Counted from the first letter of the stretch, positions 23,997 to 32,742 are shown. The stretch: DNA of 39,322 nucleotides from Streptomyces montanisoli (GCF_017813245.1 NZ_JAGIQL010000052.1:1-39322); one strand, 5' to 3'. A program made the numbers and translations. Notes: a model not told the origin generated them from the letters alone.

Positions 23997-24716
23997 TCAG
24001 TGACCCATGCCCAATCCGCCGTCAACGGGGATGACGGCTCCAGTGATGTACGAGGCGTCGTCGGACGCGAGGAAGCGCACGGTGGCGGCGATCTCCTCGG
24101 CGCGTCCGAAACGCTTCAGCGGCACCTGCCCGAGGACCGACTCACGCTGCTCGTCGCCGAGCACGGCGGTCATGTCGGATTCCACGAACCCGGGCGCCAC
24201 GACGTTGAAGGTGATGTTGCGGGAGCCGAGCTCCCGCGAGAGGGAGCGCGCGAAGCCCACGAGGCCGGCCTTGGAGGCGGCGTAGTTGGCCTGGCCCGGG
24301 TTGCCCATCAGGCCGACGACGGACGAGATCAGCACGACGCGGCCCTTCTTGGCGCGCAGCATGCCGCGGTTGGCGCGCTTGACCACGCGGAAGGCGCCGG
24401 TGAGGTTGGTGTCGAGTACGGACGTGAAGTCCTCCTCGGACATGCGCATCAGGAGCTGGTCCTTGGTGATGCCGGCGTTGGCCACCAGCACCTCGACGGG
24501 GCCGTGCTTCTCCTCGATCTCCTTGTAGGCCTGCTCCACCTGCTCCGCGTCCGTGATGTCGCAGCGCACGGGCAGCACGCCCAGCGAGGTGAGCTCCTCG
24601 GGCGGCTCGCCCGAACGGCATGTGATGGCGACCTTGTCGCCACCGGCGGCAAAGGCGCGCGCGATGGCGGCCCCGATGCCTCGGTTTCCTCCGGTGACGA
24701 GAACCGAGCGGTTCAA
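23997..24716 (-). CDS. fabG: 3-oxoacyl-[acyl-carrier-protein] reductase FabG
   Basis: 239 residues if started at TTG (24716, LNRSVLVTGGNRGIG), which matches the start I remember for the S. coelicolor homologue and has AGGTGG just upstream. A GTG at 24731 would add five residues lying over that ribosome site. Motifs: TGGNRGIG, NAGITKDQLLMRMSEEDF, catalytic Ser in LISSVVGLMGN, and Tyr/Lys in QANYAASKAG. The ending ITGAVIPVDGGLGMGH is typical. It reduces 3-oxoacyl-ACP with NADPH. It is the first gene of the fabG-fabI operon and divergent from tldD. Confidence 0.95.
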   Translation of the reverse strand: MNRSVLVTGGNRGIGAAIARAFAAGGDKVAITCRSGEPPEELTSLGVLPVRCDITDAEQVEQAYKEIEEKHGPVEVLVANAGITKDQLLMRMSEEDFTSVLDTNLTGAFRVVKRANRGMLRAKKGRVVLISSVVGLMGNPGQANYAASKAGLVGFARSLSRELGSRNITFNVVAPGFVESDMTAVLGDEQRESVLGQVPLKRFGRAEEIAATVRFLASDDASYITGAVIPVDGGLGMGH

Positions 24717-24789
24717 CGGTCCACCTTTCACTAGCGGTGCGGATACCCGGGAAATCTATCGGTTGGCGGGCCGCCGCCGGAGATCGCCC

Positions 24790-24821
24790 CCCGACAGGGC
24801 CGGAAGACCCTCTCTGTCGGG
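24790..24821. promoter_or_regulatory. Inverted repeat in the fabG-tldD divergent gap
   Basis: CCCGACAG (24790-24797) and CTGTCGGG (24814-24821) are exact complements. The stem can extend by GGG/CCC with a bulge. It could be an operator or leader hairpin for fabG (start about 75 bp away on the minus strand). Confidence 0.4.
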
Positions 24822-24873
24822 AACCTACAGTTCCGGCCCGTTCGGGCCCGGGCGCGCTGTCGGTGGCTCGTGG

Positions 24874-24915
24874 TTCACTGCCGGATGCACGATGTTGACT
24901 GCCGCATATACGATG
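24874..24915 (+). repeat. Two adjacent 21-bp imperfect repeats upstream of tldD
   Basis: The units start TTCACTGCCGGAT (24874) and TTGACTGCCGCAT (24895), and both end ACGATG. They agree at 17 of 21 positions. They lie just before the tldD ribosome site. Each begins with a -35-like TT(C/G)ACT, so this may be a duplicated promoter element or a regulator site. Confidence 0.55.
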
Positions 24916-24942
24916 CCGTGCCGGAACCGGGGAGTGGCCGCT

Positions 24943-26469
24943 GTGCACCACGAGGTAGACCAGTCGTTCCTTGAACTGCCGCTGCGTGCGCTGGCGGACG
25001 CGGCGCTCGCCCGTGCGCGCTCGCTCGGGGCGGAGCACGCCGATTTCCGCTTCGAGCGCGTGCGCTACGCGTCCTGGCGGCTGCGCGACGCGAGACCGTC
25101 GGGCTCCTCCGACACGACCGACCTGGGGTACGCGGTGCGGGTGGTGCACGGCGGGGCCTGGGGTTTCGCCTCGGGCGTCGACCTGTCGCCGGACGCGGCG
25201 GCGCGCGTGGCGTCGCAGGCGGTGTCCATGGCGAGGCTGTCCGCGCGGGTGATCGCGGCGGCCGGTTCCGACGAGCGGGTCGAGCTCGCGGACGAGCCGG
25301 CGCACGCCGAGCGCACGTGGGTCTCGTCGTACGAGATCGATCCCTTCGAGGTGCCCGCCGAGGAGAAGAGCGGGCTGCTCGCGGAGTGGTCGGCCCGGCT
25401 GCTGCGCGCGGACGGCGTCGCGCACGTGGACGCGTCGCTGATGACGGTCCACGAGAACAAGTTTTACGCGGACACGGCGGGCACGGTCACGACGCAGCAG
25501 CGCGTCAGGCTACATCCCGCGCTGACGGCCGTCGCCGTCGACGCCGAGAGCGGCGGGTTCGACTCGATGCGCACGCTCGCGCCGCCGGTGGGGCGCGGCT
25601 GGGAGTACCTGCGGGGCACCGGCTGGGACTGGGACGGCGAGCTGGAGCGCATCCCCGGGCTGCTCGCGGAGAAGATGCGGGCGCCGAGCGTCAGGGCCGG
25701 CCGCTACGACCTGGTGGTCGACCCGTCCAACCTGTGGCTGACGATCCACGAGTCGATCGGTCACGCGACGGAACTCGACCGCGCGCTCGGCTACGAGGCG
25801 GCGTACGCGGGCACGTCGTTCGCGACGTTCGACAAGCTGGGCTCGCTGGCGTACGGCTCGCCCGTGATGCACGTGACGGGCGACAGGACGGCCGAACACG
25901 GTCTCGCCACGATCGGGTACGACGACGAGGGCGTCGAGGCGCAATCGTGGGACCTCGTCAGGGACGGGACGCTCGTCGGCTACCAGCTGGACCGCAGGAT
26001 CGCGCGCCTGACCGGCTTCGAGCGGTCCAACGGCTGCGCGTACGCCGACTCCCCCGGCCACGTCCCGGTGCAGCGCATGGCCAACGTCTCGCTGCGGCCG
26101 GACGCCGCCGACGTGTCGGCGCAGGACCTGATCGCCGGCGTGGAGGACGGCATCTACGTGGTGGGCGACCGGTCATGGTCGATCGACATGCAGCGCTACA
26201 ACTTCCAGTTCACCGGGCAGCGCTTCTACCGCATCGAGCACGGCAGACTGGCGGGCCAGCTGCGCGACGTCGCCTACCAGGCCACGACGACCGACTTCTG
26301 GGGGTCCATGGAGGCGGTCGGCGGGCCGCGCACGTATGTGCTGGGCGGCGCGTTCAACTGCGGCAAGGCCCAGCCGGGCCAGGTCGCCTCCGTCTCGCAC
26401 GGCTGCCCCTCCGCCCTGTTCAGGGACGTGAACATCCTCAACACGGCCGAGGAGGGCGGGAGTCAGTGA
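24943..26469 (+). CDS. tldD: Metalloprotease TldD
   Basis: 508 residues. GTG at 24943 has GGGGAG 8 nt upstream; the preceding frame is non-coding. The zinc motif HExxxH is HESIGH at residues 269-274, within LVVDPSNLWLTIHESIGHAT. Other family segments: AEHADFRFERVRYASWRLRD, DLGYAVRVVHGGAWGFASG, AYADSPGHVPVQRMANVSLR and NCGKAQPGQVASVSHGCPS. TldD pairs with TldE (27479) as a protease that degrades or trims small peptides and proteins in other bacteria. The gene in between (26593) is not part of the known pair. Confidence 0.93.
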   Translation: MHHEVDQSFLELPLRALADAALARARSLGAEHADFRFERVRYASWRLRDARPSGSSDTTDLGYAVRVVHGGAWGFASGVDLSPDAAARVASQAVSMARLSARVIAAAGSDERVELADEPAHAERTWVSSYEIDPFEVPAEEKSGLLAEWSARLLRADGVAHVDASLMTVHENKFYADTAGTVTTQQRVRLHPALTAVAVDAESGGFDSMRTLAPPVGRGWEYLRGTGWDWDGELERIPGLLAEKMRAPSVRAGRYDLVVDPSNLWLTIHESIGHATELDRALGYEAAYAGTSFATFDKLGSLAYGSPVMHVTGDRTAEHGLATIGYDDEGVEAQSWDLVRDGTLVGYQLDRRIARLTGFERSNGCAYADSPGHVPVQRMANVSLRPDAADVSAQDLIAGVEDGIYVVGDRSWSIDMQRYNFQFTGQRFYRIEHGRLAGQLRDVAYQATTTDFWGSMEAVGGPRTYVLGGAFNCGKAQPGQVASVSHGCPSALFRDVNILNTAEEGGSQ

Positions 26470-26592
26470 CAGCGGCCTCCCCAGGGGGCGCGACGCTCGT
26501 TCCCTATCATCGGAGATGTGCACTATTGGTCTCTTCGAGTTGCATTTCGGCGCATGGGTCACTGAGGGCGACTTGGCCCCGTTAGTGCCCTT

Positions 26593-27399
26593 ATGGAGCC
26601 ACGCGATTACTGGGACCGCAACGCCGTGCTCGCCGAGGCGTTCTGCGCCTGTGACGAACAAGTACGCCAGGCGCAGGCCGTCCTGGACGAGCGGCAGGTC
26701 GAGCGCAGCCGGACGCTCGCCGCCTTCGCCATCACGGTCGGTGACGACGGGACGGTCGCGAACCTGATGGGCCTCGGCGAGCGCGAGGTGCGCCTCGCAC
26801 GCCGGACCGTCGGCAAGACGGACGCGCGTGACGTGGCCCAGGAACTGCTCACGCGCCCACCGCAGCCGGCGAACCGGGACGGCGCGGAAGTGCCCGCGGC
26901 CGCGGCGCCGCAGCACGCGCAGCACGCGCAGGAGACGACCGCGCCGCTGGCGCTCGCGCTGGGCCAGGGCGGCGCGGCGCAGCCCCAGGAACCCGCCGCG
27001 GAGCCGGAGGCACAGTCGCCCTCCCCGCTGCCGCACCAGCGCAGGGAGACCCTGCTCCCGACGCCGGCGGCACAAACAGCGCAGGCCGCCCACGAGTTCG
27101 ACACGGAGAACACGGTGTCGTGGTCGCCGAGCATGGACTCCGTCCTGGTCTGGAGCTGGAGATCCAACCTGGACCTGCACACCGTCGCCGCCGAACTCGG
27201 CCTCGATCTGCGGTCGCTGCTCCTGCGCACCCAGACGCTCGCCGAGGAGGGCAAGCTCGGCATGGAGCCGGAGGTCGTCCACGAAAGCCACAGCCACAGT
27301 CACGCGGGCGACGACAACCAGCCGGGCAGGCACCGCAGGCACTACGCGGAGGGCTACGCGACGTTCGCCAACACCACGGCGTTCCCCGCCTATTCGTGA
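26593..27399 (+). CDS. Hypothetical protein between tldD and tldE, with His-rich tail
   Basis: 268 residues. The N-terminal helical part (1-90) reads MEPRDYWDRNAVLAEAFCAC, DEQVRQAQAVLDERQVERSR and MGLGEREVRLARRTVGKTDA, with the look of a helix-turn-helix-like domain. The middle (about 95-180) is low-complexity Ala/Gln/Pro/Glu. A second helical patch, VAAELGLDLRSLLLRTQTLA (about 197-216), is also helix-turn-helix-like. The tail has alternating Ser/His (ESHSHSHAGDDNQPGRHRRH) that could bind metal. No signal peptide or membrane span. It lies 123 nt after tldD and 79 nt before tldE. I think homologues occur at the same place in other streptomycetes. Function unknown; a regulator or cofactor-linked partner of TldD/E is possible. 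Confidence 0.75.
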   Translation: MEPRDYWDRNAVLAEAFCACDEQVRQAQAVLDERQVERSRTLAAFAITVGDDGTVANLMGLGEREVRLARRTVGKTDARDVAQELLTRPPQPANRDGAEVPAAAAPQHAQHAQETTAPLALALGQGGAAQPQEPAAEPEAQSPSPLPHQRRETLLPTPAAQTAQAAHEFDTENTVSWSPSMDSVLVWSWRSNLDLHTVAAELGLDLRSLLLRTQTLAEEGKLGMEPEVVHESHSHSHAGDDNQPGRHRRHYAEGYATFANTTAFPAYS

Positions 27400-27478
27400 T
27401 TCCGGTCCGGCGGCCTCCCGGTACCGCCGCTGTGCCACGTAGAGTCCACAGTCCGCACACGACGCAGGAGGCCGGGCG

Positions 27479-28882
27479 ATGAGCGCTGTCAGCAAACCGC
27501 ACGAGATCGTGGAACGCGCCCTCGCCCTGGCCACGTCCGACGGGTGCGTCGTGATCGCCGAGGAGCACTCGTCGGCCAACCTCCGCTGGGCGGGCAACGC
27601 GCTCACCACCAACGGGGTCACCCGCGGCAGGTCCCTGACCGTCATCGCCACGGTCGACGGCGCGCAGGGCGCCGCCTCGGGCGTCGTCTCGCGCTCCGCC
27701 GTCACCGCCGGCGATCTGGAACCGCTCGTACGGGCGGCCGAGGCGGCGGCACGCGGCGCGGCGCCCGCCGACGACGCCGGCCCCCTGATCGGCGGGGACG
27801 AGGCGTCCGACGACTTCGCGGGCGCCCCGGTCCTGACCACGTCCGCCGTCTTCGACGCCTTCGCGCCGCGCCTCGGCGAGTCCTTCGCCCGCGCACGCGC
27901 GCAGGGCCGCGAGCTGCACGGCTTCGCGAACCACGAGCTCACGTCGACCTACCTCGGCACGTCCACGGGCGTGCGGCTGCGCCACGACCAGCCGAGCGGC
28001 ACGCTCGAGATGAACGCCAAGTCCCACGGCGGTACGCGCTCCGCCTGGGCCGGCCGGCCGACCAGGGACTTCACGGACATCGACCCGCTCGCCGTCGACG
28101 AGGAGCTGGCACGCCGCCTCGCCTGGGCCGAACGCAAGGTGGAGCTGCCGGCCGGCCGGTACGAGACGCTGCTGCCGCCGACCGCCGTGGCCGACCTGCT
28201 GATCTACCAGCTGTGGTCGTCGGCGGCGCGTGACGCGGCGGAGGGCCGCACGGTCTTCTCCAGGCCCGGCGGCGGCACGCGCGTCGGCGAGCGGCTGACC
28301 GGCCTGCCGCTCTCGCTGCGCAGCGACCCCGACGAGCCCGGCCTCGAGTGCGCGCCGTTCGTCGTCGCCCACGCGTCGGGCGACGACGTGTCGGTGTTCG
28401 ACAACGGCCTGCCGCTGACGGCCACGAACTGGATCAGGGACGGCAGGCTCGACCGGCTCGTCACCACGCGCCACAGCGCCGGCCTGACGGGCCTGCCGGT
28501 GGCGCCGCCCATCGGGAACCTCGTGCTCGACGGCCTGGGCGAGGGCGTGGGCGAGCGCTCCCTCGACGAGATGGTGGCGTCCACGGAGCGCGGTCTGCTG
28601 CTCACGTCGCTGTGGTACATCCGCGAGGTCGACCCCGCGACGCTGCTGCTCACCGGGCTGACCAGGGACGGCGTCTACCTCGTGGAAGGCGGCGAGGTCG
28701 TCGGCGAGGTCAACAACTTCCGCTTCAACGAGTCGCCGGTCGGCCTGCTCTCCCGCGTCACGGAGGCCGGGCGTACGGAGCGGACGCTGCCGCGCGAGTG
28801 GGGCGACTGGTTCACCCGGGCCGCGATGCCGCCGCTGCGCGTGCCCGACTTCAACATGAGCTCGGTCAGCAAGGGCGTGTGA
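27479..28882 (+). CDS. tldE: TldE/PmbA-family subunit of the TldD/TldE protease
   Basis: 467 residues, ATG at 27479 with CAGGAGG upstream. PmbA/TldE features: SDGCVVIAEEHSSANLRWAG, FANHELTSTYLGTSTGVRLR, KSHGGTRSAWAG, LLPPTAVADLLIYQLW, and the C-terminal TGLTRDGVYLVEGGEVVGEV then NNFRFNESPVGLLSRV. TldE lacks the HExxxH of its partner, as expected, and serves as the non-catalytic half of the heterodimer. It sits downstream of tldD and upstream of tyrS, with a 70-nt gap to tyrS. Confidence 0.93.
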   Translation: MSAVSKPHEIVERALALATSDGCVVIAEEHSSANLRWAGNALTTNGVTRGRSLTVIATVDGAQGAASGVVSRSAVTAGDLEPLVRAAEAAARGAAPADDAGPLIGGDEASDDFAGAPVLTTSAVFDAFAPRLGESFARARAQGRELHGFANHELTSTYLGTSTGVRLRHDQPSGTLEMNAKSHGGTRSAWAGRPTRDFTDIDPLAVDEELARRLAWAERKVELPAGRYETLLPPTAVADLLIYQLWSSAARDAAEGRTVFSRPGGGTRVGERLTGLPLSLRSDPDEPGLECAPFVVAHASGDDVSVFDNGLPLTATNWIRDGRLDRLVTTRHSAGLTGLPVAPPIGNLVLDGLGEGVGERSLDEMVASTERGLLLTSLWYIREVDPATLLLTGLTRDGVYLVEGGEVVGEVNNFRFNESPVGLLSRVTEAGRTERTLPREWGDWFTRAAMPPLRVPDFNMSSVSKGV

Positions 28883-28952
28883 GGCGGCCGTCTAGAATCG
28901 GATGCGAGCCTCCGGACCTTCCCGGGGGCTTTGATCCCCTTCAAGAGGAGAC

Positions 28953-30227
28953 ATGAGCACCGTGACGGACATCGTCGACGACCTGCAGTGGCGCGGCCTC
29001 CTCGCCGTGTCCACTGACGAGGACGCACTGCGCAAGGCGTTCGCGGACGGTCCCGTCACGGTCTATTGCGGCTTCGACCCGACCGCGCCGAGCATGCACA
29101 TCGGCAACCTCGTGCAGATCCTCACGGTCAGCCGCCTCCAGCGGGCGGGCCACCGCCCGCTGGCGCTCGTAGGCGGCGCGACGGGGCTGATCGGCGACCC
29201 GAAGCCGACGTCGGAGCGCACGCTGAACGCGCCCGAGGTCGTCGCCGACTGGGTCGACCGGTTCAGGCGGCAGCTCCAGCCGTACTTCGCGTTCGAGGGG
29301 CCGAACGCGGCGATCGTGGTGAACAACCTCGACTGGACGTCCGGGCTGTCCGCGATCGAGTTCCTGCGGGACGTCGGCAAGTACTTCCGGGTCAACAAGA
29401 TGATCTCCAAGGAGGCGGTGTCCCGCCGCCTCAACTCCGACCAGGGCATCAGCTACACGGAGTTCAGCTACCAGATCCTCCAGGGCATGGACTTCCTGAA
29501 GCTGTACCAGCAGTACGGCTGCACGATGCAGACCGGCGGCAGCGACCAGTGGGGCAACCTCACGGCCGGGATCGACCTGATCCACCGCGTCGAGGGCGAG
29601 TCCGTGCACGCCCTGGCGACGCCGCTGCTGACCAAGGCGGACGGCACGAAGTTCGGCAAGACCGAGGGCGGCGCCATCTGGCTCGACCCGGAGATGTACT
29701 CGCCGTACGCCTTCTACCAGTTCTGGCTCAACACGGACGACCGGGACATCTCGCGCTTCGCGCGGATCTTCAGCTTCAGGTCGCGTGAGGAGCTGGAGGA
29801 GCTGGAGGAGCAGACGCGTGAGCGTCCCCAGGCGCGCGCGGCGCAGCGCGCGCTCGCGGAGGAGCTGACGACGCTGGTGCACGGCGCCGATCAGTGCGCC
29901 GCCGTGATCGCCGCGTCGAAGGCGCTGTTCGGCCAGGGCGACCTGGCGGAGCTTGACGAGGCGACGCTGCGGGCCGCGCTGGCCGAGCTGCCGTCGGCGC
30001 GGGTCACGGCGGCAGCGACGATCGCGGACCTGTTCACCGAGACCGGTCTCGCGCCGAGCAAGTCGGCCGCACGCCGGACGGTCAAGGAGGGCGGCGCCTA
30101 CGTGAACAACGCGAAGGCCGCCGACGCCGACGCGGGTGTGGACGCCGCCGATCTGCTGCACGGACGGTGGCTGGTGCTGCGCAGGGGCAAGAGGAACCTG
30201 GCCGCCGTCGAGGTCACCGGCGCCTGA
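28953..30227 (+). CDS. tyrS: Tyrosyl-tRNA synthetase
   Basis: 424 residues, the usual length for bacterial TyrRS. Class I signature HIGN at 49-52 (TAPSMHIGNLVQI) and the KMSKS-equivalent KFGKT at 233-237 (ADGTKFGKTEGG). The tyrosine pocket shows YTEFSYQILQGMDFL and TGGSDQWGN. The C-terminal S4 RNA-binding domain is about 355-420 (ETGLAPSKSAARRTVKEGGA, LVLRRGKRNLAAVEV). AGAGGAG precedes the ATG. Charges tRNA-Tyr; essential. No T-box leader is visible in the 70-nt gap upstream. Confidence 0.97.
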   Translation: MSTVTDIVDDLQWRGLLAVSTDEDALRKAFADGPVTVYCGFDPTAPSMHIGNLVQILTVSRLQRAGHRPLALVGGATGLIGDPKPTSERTLNAPEVVADWVDRFRRQLQPYFAFEGPNAAIVVNNLDWTSGLSAIEFLRDVGKYFRVNKMISKEAVSRRLNSDQGISYTEFSYQILQGMDFLKLYQQYGCTMQTGGSDQWGNLTAGIDLIHRVEGESVHALATPLLTKADGTKFGKTEGGAIWLDPEMYSPYAFYQFWLNTDDRDISRFARIFSFRSREELEELEEQTRERPQARAAQRALAEELTTLVHGADQCAAVIAASKALFGQGDLAELDEATLRAALAELPSARVTAAATIADLFTETGLAPSKSAARRTVKEGGAYVNNAKAADADAGVDAADLLHGRWLVLRRGKRNLAAVEVTGA

Positions 30228-30307
30228 CAGCGCCTCCGGGAGGGCACCGGGGCGCCCTCTGGGTACGGGCAGACGGGAGCGGGCGGACGCGGGCGGGCGC
30301 GGGGCGG

Positions 30308-30586
30308 TCAGACCCGCTCGCGTCGCCTGCCCCGTACGGATGCCCAGAGCATGTCCCCCACGAAGACGATCAGGATGGCGCCCGCCAGTTGCAGCGCGTG
30401 GCGCGTCCAGTCGACCCCGCGGGTGTCGGCGACCCCGAGCCAGCCGGCGGCCGCGTTGCCGAGGATGCTGCCCAGGATGCCGAAGACGACGGTGAGCCAC
30501 AGCGGGATGCGCTGCTTGCCCGGGATGATCGCCTTGGCGATCAGGCCGAGTACCAGACCCACGACGATGACCCACAACCAGTGCAT
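30308..30586 (-). CDS. GlsB/YeaQ/YmgE-family stress-response membrane protein
   Basis: 92 residues starting MHWLWVIVVGLVLGLIAKAI; ATG at 30586 with GAGGAGG upstream. Three membrane spans (about 2-18, 30-50, 60-80), the conserved P-G-K motif after the first span (IIPGKQRIP) and GILGSILGNAAAGWLG. The family is small inner-membrane proteins often induced by stress; molecular function unknown. It is convergent with tyrS. An in-frame upstream extension to 30658 is less likely. Confidence 0.85.
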   Translation of the reverse strand: MHWLWVIVVGLVLGLIAKAIIPGKQRIPLWLTVVFGILGSILGNAAAGWLGVADTRGVDWTRHALQLAGAILIVFVGDMLWASVRGRRRERV

Positions 30587-30771
30587 GGACTCCTCCTCGC
30601 GCGGCGCGGGGGCCGCGCATCGCAGAGCCAGTGTGCTGCGGCCGCGGGTGGCCCGCACGCCGGGCGGGCCGTACGTGCGGGAATTTTCCAGGTGAATGGG
30701 GGCTCCCCCCTGTCGATGAGCGGGACATCGCGGCGTACCGTGAAGGTGTCAGGACCGGGGCGGGTCCGACC

Positions 30772-31179
30772 ATGAATCGGGTGATGACTGTGATGCGGAA
30801 GCGCAACGACAACGGGGTTTTCCGGATCACCGGCGCCCGTGCGGGCCTCCAGGAGGACGTCAGGGCAAGGCAGCGGCGGTACGTCATCTCGATGGGCATC
30901 CGCACGGTCGCGGTGATCCTCACGGTGGTCCTGTGGAACGTGGAGCGGCCGATCGCGTTCGTCACGCTGATCGTCGGGCTGCTGCTGCCCTATGTGGCCG
31001 TGGTGATCGCGAACGGCGGCCGGGAGAACGCCACGAATCTGCCGTCGACCTTCGTGTCGATGCCGACACGCCCGATGATCACCGACGGCTCGGCGACGCC
31101 GGCGCCGACCGCGGGTGAGGACGCCCCTCCCGCGGGGGACGCCGGGGCGCCGGACGATCGGGCCGCCGGACGCCGGTGA
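30772..31179 (+). CDS. DUF3099-family membrane protein
   Basis: 135 residues. Conserved start VFRITGARAGLQEDVRARQR, then RRYVISMGIRTVAVILTVVL and a two-span hydrophobic region (about 45-82) ending VVIANGGRENATNLPSTFVS. The tail is Pro/Ala/Asp-rich. This matches the actinobacterial DUF3099 family I recall next to tyrS in S. coelicolor. The ATG at 30772 is a guess: GTG/ATG codons at 30781-30793 are also in frame and no ribosome site decides. Role unknown. Confidence 0.8.
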   Translation: MNRVMTVMRKRNDNGVFRITGARAGLQEDVRARQRRYVISMGIRTVAVILTVVLWNVERPIAFVTLIVGLLLPYVAVVIANGGRENATNLPSTFVSMPTRPMITDGSATPAPTAGEDAPPAGDAGAPDDRAAGRR

Positions 31180-31308
31180 GCGCGCCGCCGCGGCTTGTGC
31201 GCGCGGCCCGGGCAAGTACTCGCACCAATCGTGGGGTTCGACTCCGGGGGAGCAACACCGCGTGACATACTTGGAAGGCGCTCCGCATCCCCCGTCGGAG
31301 CGACGGAC

Positions 31309-31346
31309 CGACGCCGGGCAGCTCCCCCCGTGGCTGCTCGGCGTCG
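31309..31346 (+). terminator. Hairpin followed by T-rich stretch
   Basis: A 14-bp stem, CGACGCCGGGCAGC (31309-31322) with GCTGCTCGGCGTCG (31333-31346), one G-T pair and a 10-nt loop, is followed directly by TTTGTCTTT. It lies 130 nt after the DUF3099 gene and 71 nt before the next gene. Terminator is likely; a role as attenuator of the small gene is possible. Confidence 0.6.
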
Positions 31347-31348
31347 TT

Positions 31349-31384
31349 TGTCTTTCCCCGCAGGTCTGTCTTTCCCCGCAGGTC
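31349..31384 (+). repeat. Perfect 18-bp tandem duplication
   Basis: TGTCTTTCCCCGCAGGTC occurs twice back to back (31349-31366 and 31367-31384) between a hairpin and the -10 of the small zinc-ribbon-like gene. An exact duplication suggests a recent event. Confidence 0.85.
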
Positions 31385-31416
31385 CGGCACGGAACCCGCC
31401 TCGCTAGGCTGGCGGA

Positions 31417-31653
31417 GTGACTTCCGCAGACCTTCCCGCACTCGTCTGTTCAGCGAAGGGCTGCACGGCTCCCGCCGTCTGGGTCCTCGCCTGGAACAAC
31501 CCGAAGCTGCACACGCCTGAGCGGCGCAAGACGTGGCTCGCGTGCGACGAGCACCGGGAGCACCTGTCCTCGTTCCTCGGCGTGCGGGGGTTCCTCAAGG
31601 ACGTCGTGACGACGGCGGAGTGGGAGGCGCGGCAGCGGGGGGACGCCTCCTGA
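31417..31653 (+). CDS. Small Cys/His-containing conserved protein
   Basis: 78 residues: LVCSAKGCTAPAVWVLAWNN, then RRKTWLACDEHREHLSSFLG and a short acidic tail. A Cys-x4-Cys pair and a Cys-x2-His-x2-His group could form a zinc ribbon. No other domain is visible. It starts at GTG (31417), which lies 6 nt after TAGGCT (31405-31410), a good -10, with no ribosome site, so a leaderless transcript is likely. It is convergent with moaA, the stops only 4 nt apart. Function unknown. Confidence 0.75.
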   Translation: MTSADLPALVCSAKGCTAPAVWVLAWNNPKLHTPERRKTWLACDEHREHLSSFLGVRGFLKDVVTTAEWEARQRGDAS

Positions 31654-31657
31654 CCCG

Positions 31658-32662
31658 TCAGCCGCCGATCGCGGACATGGGCCGGGACGGCTGGAGGAAC
31701 GACGGGTCGTCGAGGCCCGAGCCCGCCTTCTTGCCCCACATCGCGAGCTTCCAGATCCTCGCGATCTCCTCGTCGCCCGCCCCGGAGCGCAGCGCGGCAC
31801 GCAGGTCGGTCTCCTCGGTGGCGAACAGGCACGTGCGGATCTGGCCGTCGGCCGTGAGGCGCGTACGGTCGCAGGCCGCGCAGAACGGACGGGTCACGGA
31901 CCCGATGACGCCGACGCGGTGCGGGCCGCCGTCCACGATCCAGCGCTCGGCGGGCGCGGCGCCGCGCGCGCTCTCGTCCTCGGGCGTCAGGGTGAAGCGC
32001 GTGCGGAGCGAGGCGAGGATGTCACCCGCGGTGATCATGCCCTCGCGCTTCCAGCCGTGCTGCGCGTCGAGCGGCATCTGCTCGATGAACCGCAGCTCGT
32101 AGCCGCGCTCGACGGCCCAGGCGAGCAGGTCGGGCGCCTCGTCGTCGTTGAGCCCCGGCATCAGCACCGTGTTGATCTTGACGGGCGTGAGCCCGGCGTC
32201 GTGGGCCGCTTCGAGGCCGGCGAGGACGTCCGCGTGCCGGTCACGGCGCGTGAGGGTCTTGAAGACGTCGGGCCGCAGCGTGTCGAGCGAGACGTTGACC
32301 CGGTCGAGGCCCGCGGCCTTCAGCGCGTGCGCCGTCCGCTTCAGCCCGATGCCGTTGGTCGTCAGCGACATCCTCGGCCGCGCGGTGAGCGCGGCGCAGC
32401 GCTCCACGACGGAGACGAGACCGGGCCTGAGCAGCGGCTCACCGCCCGTGAAGCGGACCTCCTCGATCCCCAGACGCGACACCGCGACATCGACGAGGCG
32501 CACGATCTCGTCGTCGGTGAGCAGGTCGGGCTTGGCCAGCCACTGCAGGCCTTCCTCCGGCATGCAGTACGTGCACCGCAGGTTGCACCGGTCCGTGAGC
32601 GAGACCCGCAGGTCGGTCGCGACCCGCCCATACGTGTCGACGAGCACAGTGGGGCCTCCCAT
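31658..32662 (-). CDS. moaA: GTP 3',8-cyclase MoaA (molybdenum cofactor biosynthesis)
   Basis: 334 residues. Radical-SAM cluster CNLRCTYC (Cys26, 30, 33), GGEP motif at 73-76, and the second C-terminal iron-sulfur cluster Cys261/264/278 (FCAACDRTRLTADGQIRTCL). It ends with the required Gly-Gly tail (SAIGG). Converts GTP to 3',8-cyclo-GTP in the first step of molybdopterin synthesis. ATG at 32662, with no strong ribosome site. No other moa gene is in the window. Confidence 0.96.
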   Translation of the reverse strand: MGGPTVLVDTYGRVATDLRVSLTDRCNLRCTYCMPEEGLQWLAKPDLLTDDEIVRLVDVAVSRLGIEEVRFTGGEPLLRPGLVSVVERCAALTARPRMSLTTNGIGLKRTAHALKAAGLDRVNVSLDTLRPDVFKTLTRRDRHADVLAGLEAAHDAGLTPVKINTVLMPGLNDDEAPDLLAWAVERGYELRFIEQMPLDAQHGWKREGMITAGDILASLRTRFTLTPEDESARGAAPAERWIVDGGPHRVGVIGSVTRPFCAACDRTRLTADGQIRTCLFATEETDLRAALRSGAGDEEIARIWKLAMWGKKAGSGLDDPSFLQPSRPMSAIGG

Positions 32663-32742
32663 ATCGCTGTTCCGGCCCTTCGAGCCTACGTCAGAGTGCT
32701 GACAGCGGGTGGGGGCAGATTGGTATGAGGGGCGCGTCCGCC

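Noticed and set aside
28883..28952. Possible T-box leader before tyrS
   Set aside because: The gap is only 70 nt, with no room for a specifier stem and antiterminator, and no T-box sequence is present.
31225..31250. GGTTCGACTCC, looking like a tRNA T-arm
   Set aside because: The flanking bases do not pair as a T-stem, and no acceptor, D or anticodon arms can be folded upstream.
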